From contig NZ_CALLXM010000206.1 of the NCBI RefSeq assembly GCF_937875265.1, positions 1 to 20,829 on the forward strand: a DNA stretch of 20,829 bases. The letters are read 5' to 3'. How positions within the stretch are numbered: the stretch's first letter is position 1; each line of letters starts with the position of its first letter. Source of the DNA: an uncultured Acetobacter sp. (GTDB lineage: Bacteria; Pseudomonadota; Alphaproteobacteria; Acetobacterales; Acetobacteraceae). Position numbers and translations under genes: made by a program. The notes below the pieces were generated by a model, which worked only from the letters and a program-made list of their open reading frames with translations, was not told where the DNA came from and made no database searches. Shown piece by piece: positions 16,294 through 20,829 of this stretch.

Positions 16294-16779
16294 TTATGAA
16301 GTGCGTAATGTATTTCCCTTATCAATCAACCTGCCAATATCATACGCCTTCTTGTCTAAGAAAGTGCTTGGATTGGTTTTTTAAAGCCATTCTGCTTGGG
16401 TAATGTCAGTATCCAGGCTTGGTGTTATGCCGAGTGTTGTCGGGTTGCTCGGAGTATCGTAAATGATCTGACCCTAACTCTTTTTTCAGAGTCGACTGCG
16501 CACCTGCTGATGCATTTTTGAGAATCGTATTGTCGATTATTATTATCAGCAATCAGATGTCCGTTTAGCCATCCTATTTTCACACCAGCGACGTAGAGGC
16601 CGATCTACGTTTTGCCAATTCCCGAAGCGGACAAGTAGGTGAGGTCATGGAAAGCCTGAACGATAGAAATACAGCGCGGGCTCCATGAATAGACTATTTG
16701 TGAGCAGCGGTGCCGCCGACAGCCCCCAATCGGGAGAGCGGTCCTTTATATTCGCTCTTATGAGTCGTCGCTAAGCCAT
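16294..16779 (-). pseudogene. Degraded IS5-type transposase remnant
   Basis: Fragments in shifting minus-strand frames match the order of an IS5-family DDE transposase. From an ATG at 16779 come a damaged N-terminus (MA, stop, RRLIRANIKDRSP), LFMEPALYFYRSGFP, then an in-frame TGA (16647-16645) where the family has TGG (the PWRDLP tryptophan). VRFGNWQNVDRPLRRWC follows, very like the family's ERFGNWQxVxRRxRRW. Next, in another frame, is IIIDNTILKNASAG, like the catalytic MIDSTIVRAHQ region, then FLDKKAYDIGRLID, like the second DKxYD motif. The C-terminal third with the catalytic Glu is missing, as are recognisable terminal inverted repeats. The element is therefore dead and truncated near the glycosyltransferase end. 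The family is inferred from motifs only. Confidence 0.7.
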
Positions 16780-17038
16780 AGCGCGGTTACATCTGTTATA
16801 TTCTAAAGATTGGAAAAAATAGTTAGTAAAGGCGCTCAGAAAGTATAATAGAAAAATAATTTTATTGCTAACTAGCGATATAGTTTGGATCGTGCTTAAA
16901 AATAAATATTAAATGGATATTTTTAAAATATGAAAAGTATCTCTCAAGGCCTAATGCAGAATATTCAATTGGAAAAATCCAATACAGTCAGTCACAAGAC
17001 ACTCCGTGTATTACATAATCAATTGTGCAAATAGCCTT
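16780..17038. other. AT-rich spacer without recognisable gene
   Basis: This stretch is very A/T-rich and carries no frame that looks coding. A short perfect inverted repeat, ATTGGA/TCCAAT with an AAAA loop (16968-16983), lies downstream of the lipoprotein gene. It lacks a T-tract on the minus strand, so a terminator role is doubtful. No IS5-like terminal repeat could be picked out next to the transposase start. Confidence 0.4.
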
Positions 17039-17191
17039 TTAGTTGCATGTCTGGATAACGGATCTAATCCCATCACGGGCTTCAGGGTTTTCACCAGAAA
17101 AACCAGGGCAACTGCTGTGATAGAAATTTTTACATCCAGAAAGCGCAAATGCGACCAGGACAACCAAGGCTACTTTCTTTCCTGTCGTCAT
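17039..17191 (-). CDS. Small predicted lipoprotein, 50 residues
   Basis: On the minus strand ATG at 17191 opens a 50-codon frame ending in TAA at 17041-17039. It begins MTTGKKVALVVLVAFALSGC: a lysine pair, a hydrophobic stretch, and the lipobox LSGC with Cys20 as the lipidation site. The mature part of about 31 residues (KNFYHSSCPGFSGENPEARD and onward) has two more cysteines (28 and 49). A purine-rich AAAGGCAGAG lies just upstream. The signal peptide plus lipobox is unlikely to arise by chance, so I take it as a real gene. It would be exported and anchored in the membrane; residue 21 is Lys, not Asp, so outer-membrane sorting is possible. Function and family are unknown. Confidence 0.65.
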   Translation of the reverse strand: MTTGKKVALVVLVAFALSGCKNFYHSSCPGFSGENPEARDGIRSVIQTCN

Positions 17192-17235
17192 TTTTCTCTG
17201 CCTTTATTCAGGTGTCTGTTTGATCGTGCTACGTC

Positions 17236-17267
17236 TTGAACGTAGTCTTTCCATGGTTTTGAACGTA
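17236..17267. repeat. 9-bp direct repeat upstream of the small lipoprotein gene
   Basis: TTGAACGTA occurs at 17236-17244 and again at 17259-17267 on the plus strand, 23 bp apart, about two helical turns. The first copy overlaps a CTACGT/ACGTAG inverted repeat (17229-17245). The repeats lie 45-76 bp upstream of the lipoprotein start, where a regulator binding site would be expected. Confidence 0.45.
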
Positions 17268-17303
17268 TGGTCAATCATTACGTCGTTCGTCTCAGAGCGT
17301 GAC

Positions 17304-17332
17304 TTAAGGGGCTGCGCACCACAGCCCCTTAA
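17304..17332. terminator. Perfect 11-bp hairpin after the flavodoxin gene
   Basis: TTAAGGGGCTG (17304-17314) and CAGCCCCTTAA (17322-17332) pair fully around a 7-nt loop, 34 bp downstream of the flavodoxin stop on the minus strand. The stem starts A/T and is GC-rich inside, as in a terminator, though no long T-run follows. It separates the flavodoxin gene from the lipoprotein gene. Confidence 0.6.
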
Positions 17333-17365
17333 TGTGCCAATACCGTCTAGGTTATTTTTTCGGCG

Positions 17366-17923
17366 TTACGCCGCAGAAAAACGCGCTGCGATATCGGCAA
17401 CGCGTTTGCCGTATAGTGTGGCTGTGTCCAGGTCACCCTGCGGAATTTCATCCACACTGGCATCAGCCGGGCTTTGCACCAGCAGTCCTACAGACCCACC
17501 GAGGTTGTTAATGTCGGTGCGTTTAGCGGCTTTGGTGTTGGCCGGAGCCAGACCAAGGCTGACCCAGATGCCGCCATGCTGAGAGGCAAGCGTGTTCATC
17601 CACTCCAGCGTGACAGCTTTATCGCCATTCAGGCTGGCGCTGTTGGTAAAGCCACCAAAAATCTTATTTTCCCACCCGCGGGTAAACCAGATTTTTGATG
17701 AAGCATCGGCAAATTTCTTAAACTGCCAGCTAGCGTTGCCCATATAGGTCGGGGCCCCGAAAATAATGGCTTTGGCAGTGTTCAGTTTGTCCCATGCGTC
17801 TTCTGGAAGGTTGCCGTTTTCATCAATGGCAATGAGAGTTGCATTTGCACCCTGCGCCACATGCTCGGCCACTTTGCGAGTATGACCATAACCAGAATGA
17901 TAAATAACAAGAACGTCTGACAT
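17366..17923 (-). CDS. Flavodoxin-fold FMN protein, WrbA-like NAD(P)H:quinone reductase type
   Basis: This is a 185-residue cytoplasmic flavodoxin-like protein. The FMN phosphate-binding loop is at 10-15 (YHSGYGHTRKVAEHV), a second flavin-contact loop at 56-65 (GAPTYMGNAS), followed by a WQFKKFAD helix and a GIWVSLG strand, in the order seen in WrbA and related quinone reductases. I prefer ATG 17923 because AAGGA lies 9 nt upstream; ATG 17932 would sit right against that AAGGA. It is 122 bp downstream of the AraC-family gene on the same strand and might share its transcript. True WrbA is about 200 residues, so the exact subfamily is uncertain and I give no symbol. The likely role is two-electron quinone reduction in redox protection. 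Confidence 0.85.
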   Translation of the reverse strand: MSDVLVIYHSGYGHTRKVAEHVAQGANATLIAIDENGNLPEDAWDKLNTAKAIIFGAPTYMGNASWQFKKFADASSKIWFTRGWENKIFGGFTNSASLNGDKAVTLEWMNTLASQHGGIWVSLGLAPANTKAAKRTDINNLGGSVGLLVQSPADASVDEIPQGDLDTATLYGKRVADIAARFSAA

Positions 17924-18045
17924 GTGCGCCATTCCTTATCAGGAGATGCGGTGCGGCTCTGTAGCCACGCCGGTGAAGTGGTCAGGGTACAATGCCATCC
18001 GCCTAAGAGAACGATAAGACGCATTTTTGAGATGTCATCTCCAAC

Positions 18046-19158
18046 TCAGGGAGTGAAATCGCTGTGGTCCAGCTGTGGGCATTCAGGCTTTGCCTGTTGT
18101 CTCCACGCACGCGGGGACATGCCGCTCCATTTTCGGAAGGCCCGGCTGAAGGCGCTGGTTTCCGTATAAGCCAGAGCGCGGGCAATTTCGCTAATGTCAT
18201 GCGTTGGCATGGCAAGGTAGCGCACTGCTTCTGCATGGCGGAGTTCTTCCAGCAGCGTGGAGTAGGACAGATCAAGGTCCGCCAGCCTGCGTTGCAGGGT
18301 CCAGGGGGGCAGATTCATCCGTGTGGCAATGTCTGGAAATTCGACATGTCCATCCTGCAGCGCCGCGCGGATGTGCAGAACCACCTGTTCTTTTAAGGAA
18401 AGATGCGGTGCCGCCAGATCGGGCCTGCTGCGGGCGAGGGAGATCAGGGAAGAGCGGATCACTTCCAGCATAATGGGGTCAGCATCCGGCATGGGGCGGG
18501 TCATGCCTGTTTTGCGGAACACGAGGGCATTTGTAGCGCATTGAAAGCGAATATCAGCCTGAAACGCTTGCTGGTGTTCTTGGGCCTGTTCCGGCTGGCT
18601 ATGTTCAAAATGCACTTCTTCCGGGGCCCAGTCCGGCCCCAACGCATGGCGCAGAATGTTGCAGAACATTCCCATGGTTAGTTCTGCATCATGCCGCCGG
18701 GTCTGGATGGCCGGATCACGAATGGCATATTCCAGCCGGAGCATATCGCCTTGCTGCACAAACCGGGTTGCTGTGCGGGCCTGATGATAACCGAAATGTG
18801 ACGTGAGATTATGCAAAGCGTCTGACACAGTCGGGGAGAGAAGGGCCACGTACCCAATCAGCCCCAGCTTACGGGGGTCAAACTGCTGGCCAAACCATAA
18901 CCCGATATTGCCGTCCTGTGTGTCTGCTGCGGCTTCATGAAACAGGCGACAATATGCGCCGAGGTCCAGCGCATCGGTCGGTAAGGAAAACTGGCGGGTA
19001 GACAGGCCTGCACGTCCGGCGATGCGGTCCATGTCTCCGCCACGGTCCTGCATAAAGCGTTCCACTCCCCACGCTGCGGCGGCGAGAACGCTGGCGTTTT
19101 CTCCTTTGCCGGAAAAGCGGGGCATGGGGTCCTCAATGCGATGGAGGGTGTTTATCAT
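18046..19158 (-). CDS. AraC-family transcriptional regulator, divergent from eutB
   Basis: This 370-residue protein has an N-terminal ligand-sensing region of the type found in OruR/ArgR-like AraC proteins (about 20-220, including FGQQFDPRKLGLIGYVALLS at 89-108). A C-terminal double helix-turn-helix domain follows (about 255-355): EFPDIATRMNLPPWTLQRRL (273-292) and the family signature ARALAYTETSAFSRAFRKWS (326-345) with GMSPRAWR. It is transcribed away from eutBC across a 166-bp gap, so it probably controls ethanolamine use; the ligand may be ethanolamine or a product. Enterobacterial EutR is also AraC-type, but I cannot show orthology. The start could instead be ATG 19125. The flavodoxin gene follows downstream. 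Confidence 0.9.
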   Translation of the reverse strand: MINTLHRIEDPMPRFSGKGENASVLAAAAWGVERFMQDRGGDMDRIAGRAGLSTRQFSLPTDALDLGAYCRLFHEAAADTQDGNIGLWFGQQFDPRKLGLIGYVALLSPTVSDALHNLTSHFGYHQARTATRFVQQGDMLRLEYAIRDPAIQTRRHDAELTMGMFCNILRHALGPDWAPEEVHFEHSQPEQAQEHQQAFQADIRFQCATNALVFRKTGMTRPMPDADPIMLEVIRSSLISLARSRPDLAAPHLSLKEQVVLHIRAALQDGHVEFPDIATRMNLPPWTLQRRLADLDLSYSTLLEELRHAEAVRYLAMPTHDISEIARALAYTETSAFSRAFRKWSGMSPRAWRQQAKPECPQLDHSDFTP

Positions 19159-19224
19159 CTTGAACGTTGTAAAGTGTCAAAAGTTTGTTGGCATCCGTCA
19201 AGTCAGGCGGCCCTCATACCGCGT

Positions 19225-19256
19225 ATCATTTCAGTATCGAACGAAACGGAAATGAT
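19225..19256. promoter_or_regulatory. Inverted repeat in the araC/eutB control region
   Basis: ATCATTTC (19225-19232) and GAAATGAT (19249-19256) are perfect 8-bp complements with a 16-nt spacer, roughly midway in the divergent intergenic region. It is a candidate operator for the adjacent regulator or another factor. No cobalamin riboswitch is visible here. Confidence 0.4.
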
Positions 19257-19284
19257 CGGGTATTGCTCCGAGTCTCTGGCAGGA

Positions 19285-19301
19285 TTCCGGCATATTTCCG
19301 G
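19285..19301 (+). promoter_or_regulatory. TTCCGG direct repeat before eutB
   Basis: TTCCGG at 19285-19290 and 19296-19301 are 11 bp apart, one helical turn, 24 bp upstream of the eutB ATG. AraC-type proteins often bind direct half-sites in this geometry. The position close to the ribosome binding site is unusual for an activator, so chance is possible. Confidence 0.3.
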
Positions 19302-19324
19302 ATAAGATCGGGAGGTATGCCGAC

Positions 19325-20707
19325 ATGGGATTCCAATACAGTCTTGGCGGTGAACGCCATGTTTTTGATGATCTGACGGCCCTGATGGCCGCAGCATCTC
19401 CCTTGCGGTCTGGGGATGAACTGGCCGGGCTTGCTGCGTCCTCTGCTGCCCGGCGCATTGCTGCCCGGCATGCGCTGGCTGATGTGCCGCTAGACCTTTT
19501 TGTGCGCACCGAACTGGTCCCTTACGAGGTAGATGACGTCACCCGTCTGATTATGGATACGCATGACAAGGCAGCGTTCGCGCCGTTTGCCTCCATGACA
19601 GTAGGGGATTTGCGGGACTGGCTGCTGTCACATGAGGCGAGTGAAGCGACCCTGAGAGCTGCGGCTCCGGGTTTCACGCCTGAAATGGTTGCGGCGGTCA
19701 GCAAGATCATGCGCAATCAGGATCTGATGAGTGTGACACGTAAAATGCGTGTGATTACCCAGTTTCGCAACACAATCGGGTTGGAAGGCTGCCTCGCATC
19801 GCGCCTGCAACCCAACCACCCGACGGATGACCTGAAAGGGATTGCGGCCTCCACGCTGGATGGTCTGCTCTATGGCATGGGGGATGCCGTGATTGGCATC
19901 AACCCGGCGACTGACAGTGTTGCCAACGGTCTGGCCCTGCTGGACATGCTGGATCACGCGCGTTGCCGCTATGACATTCCTACCCAGACCTGCGTGCTGA
20001 CTCATGTGACCAACACGCTTGAGATCATGAACAAGGGTGGTGCGGTGGATCTGGTCTTTCAGTCCATTGCCGGAACACAAAAAGCCAATGAAGGTTTTGG
20101 CGTAACGCTCGATATCCTGAAGGAAGCGCATGACGCAGCCCTTTCGCTTAAACGCGGAACAGTGGGTGATAACGTCATGTATTTTGAAACAGGGCAGGGG
20201 GCAGCTCTGTCGGCTGATGCGCATCACGGGCTGGATCAGCAGACCGTGGAAACGCGTGCTTATGCTGTGGCTCGCGCTTTCCGGCCGTTGCTGGTGAACA
20301 CGGTCGTAGGCTTTATCGGTCCGGAATATTTGTATGACGGCAAACAGATTATCCGTGCCGGGCTGGAAGATCATTTCTGCGCCAAGCTGTTGGGTGTGCC
20401 GATGGGGTGTGACGTTTGTTACACCAATCATGCCGAGGCTGATCAGGATGACATGGACAACCTGATGGTGTTGCTGGGTGCGGCGGGCATTACCTTCCTG
20501 ATCGGGGTGCCGGGCGCTGATGACATCATGCTCAATTACCAGAGCCTGTCTTTCCACGATATCCTGACCTTGCGCAGCATGCTTAACCTCCGTCCCGCGC
20601 CGGAGTTTGCCGCGTGGCTGGAGCAGATGGGTTTGTTTGATGCGCAGCATGGCCGCATGCTTGAGCTGGCCCCGCATCAGACGCGCCTTGCGCAGTTGAT
20701 TGGTTAA
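19325..20707 (+). CDS. eutB: Ethanolamine ammonia-lyase, large (alpha) subunit
   Basis: EutB with EutC forms the adenosylcobalamin-dependent enzyme that splits ethanolamine into acetaldehyde and ammonia. The 460-residue protein matches the family length (about 453-465) and motifs: SKIMRNQDLM (126-135), SRLQPNHPTDDLKG (159-172; Arg160 and Gln162 at substrate-binding positions), GDAVIGINPATDS (186-198; Asn193), MYFETGQGAALSADAHHG (285-302; Glu288) and GCDVCYTNHAEADQDDMDNL (361-380; Asp363). These correspond to the known active-site residues of the enteric enzyme. A strong GGAGG lies 9 nt before ATG 19325. eutC follows after 3 bp. No microcompartment or EutA reactivase gene is in the window. Acetaldehyde could feed the cell's aldehyde oxidation and the ammonia its nitrogen supply. 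Confidence 0.97.
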   Translation: MGFQYSLGGERHVFDDLTALMAAASPLRSGDELAGLAASSAARRIAARHALADVPLDLFVRTELVPYEVDDVTRLIMDTHDKAAFAPFASMTVGDLRDWLLSHEASEATLRAAAPGFTPEMVAAVSKIMRNQDLMSVTRKMRVITQFRNTIGLEGCLASRLQPNHPTDDLKGIAASTLDGLLYGMGDAVIGINPATDSVANGLALLDMLDHARCRYDIPTQTCVLTHVTNTLEIMNKGGAVDLVFQSIAGTQKANEGFGVTLDILKEAHDAALSLKRGTVGDNVMYFETGQGAALSADAHHGLDQQTVETRAYAVARAFRPLLVNTVVGFIGPEYLYDGKQIIRAGLEDHFCAKLLGVPMGCDVCYTNHAEADQDDMDNLMVLLGAAGITFLIGVPGADDIMLNYQSLSFHDILTLRSMLNLRPAPEFAAWLEQMGLFDAQHGRMLELAPHQTRLAQLIG

Positions 20708-20710
20708 GCC

Positions 20711-20829
20711 ATGACGCAAAACCCTCTTCCTCCCTCAAAACACCCTAAGCCTGCGCCAGATGCATGGGAGGATCTGCGTTCCCTCACGCGGGCACGGATT
20801 GGCTTGGGGCGCAGTGGAAATGCGCAGCG
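20711..20829 (+). CDS. eutC: Ethanolamine ammonia-lyase, small subunit (N-terminal part, runs off the right edge)
   Basis: EutC is the small subunit that completes the cobalamin site of ethanolamine ammonia-lyase. Only 39 codons are present, from ATG 20711, 3 bp after the eutB stop, so the two are co-transcribed. After a proline-rich lead (MTQNPLPPSKHPKPAPDAWE) comes DLRSLTRARIGLGRSG, the typical EutC start (compare LRxxTxARIxLGRxG). The rest of the gene lies outside the window. Confidence 0.93.
   Translation, partial: MTQNPLPPSKHPKPAPDAWEDLRSLTRARIGLGRSGNAQ

Noticed and set aside
16591..16610. ACGTAGA/TCTACGT hairpin followed by TTTT, looking like a terminator for the glycosyltransferase
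   Set aside because: It lies inside the transposase remnant, within the FGNWQNVDRPLRRW coding stretch, and more than 300 bp after the glycosyltransferase stop, so it is probably incidental.
17006..17239. A 77-codon plus-strand open frame
   Set aside because: It overlaps the lipoprotein gene on the opposite strand, has no recognisable features, and the lipoprotein's signal peptide and lipobox make that strand the better choice.
14875..17360. An attachment-site duplication of the tRNA-Ser 3' end
   Set aside because: I scanned for TTCGAATCC and CCTCTCCGCCA-like copies downstream and found none by eye, so no att site is claimed.
19628..20719. A 363-codon minus-strand open frame opposite eutB
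   Set aside because: It is the antisense shadow of eutB, with no family motifs; eutB carries all catalytic residues.

Overview
The window looks like chromosomal DNA of an acetic acid bacterium (Acetobacteraceae, probably Acetobacter or a close relative). The evidence is an alphaproteobacterial division/cell-wall gene order, a GapR (DUF2312) protein, an obgE-proB pair next to rpmA/rplU, and Acetobacteraceae-style proteins. The genus is inferred from protein character, not from a database search. Most of the window is compact and GC-rich; about 14.88-17.3 kb is visibly AT-rich and gene-poor.

Layout. (1) 1-6457, minus strand: the start of the dcw cluster, mraZ-rsmH-ftsL-ftsI-murE-murF. Most junctions are 4-bp ATGA overlaps, and murF runs off the left edge. 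Three TGGGA repeats at 10-bp spacing lie upstream of mraZ and fit MraZ autoregulation. (2) 6773-7184, minus: RNase P RNA (rnpB). (3) 7259-8305, plus: an HSL-type esterase. (4) 8378-10302, minus: zwf (glucose-6-phosphate dehydrogenase) overlapping a small membrane-anchored protein of unknown function. (5) 10561-11610, plus: gapR and a single-pass membrane protein with a proline-rich tail. (6) 11633-14561, minus: rplU-rpmA-(terminator)-obgE-proB. (7) 14785-14874, plus: tRNA-Ser(CGA) with a good promoter. (8) 14.88-17.3 kb: an AT-rich insert holding one family 25 glycosyltransferase, a decayed IS5-type transposase read from frame fragments on the minus strand, and a 50-residue lipoprotein gene. 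(9) 17366-19158, minus: a flavodoxin/WrbA-like protein and an AraC-family regulator. (10) 19325-end, plus: eutB and the start of eutC (ethanolamine ammonia-lyase), divergent from the AraC gene.

Functionally, region 1 builds the septal peptidoglycan machinery, and region 6 couples ribosome assembly (L21, L27, ObgE) with proline synthesis. Region 10 would turn ethanolamine into acetaldehyde and ammonia; acetaldehyde can then feed the aldehyde oxidation typical of these bacteria. The AT-rich segment beside the tRNA is the only part that looks horizontally acquired.

I did not find a convincing undescribed multi-gene system. The items most worth a second look are the tRNA-adjacent insert with its IS remnant, the small lipoprotein with 9-bp direct repeats upstream, the long low-complexity tail on FtsL, and the divergent AraC/eut control region.
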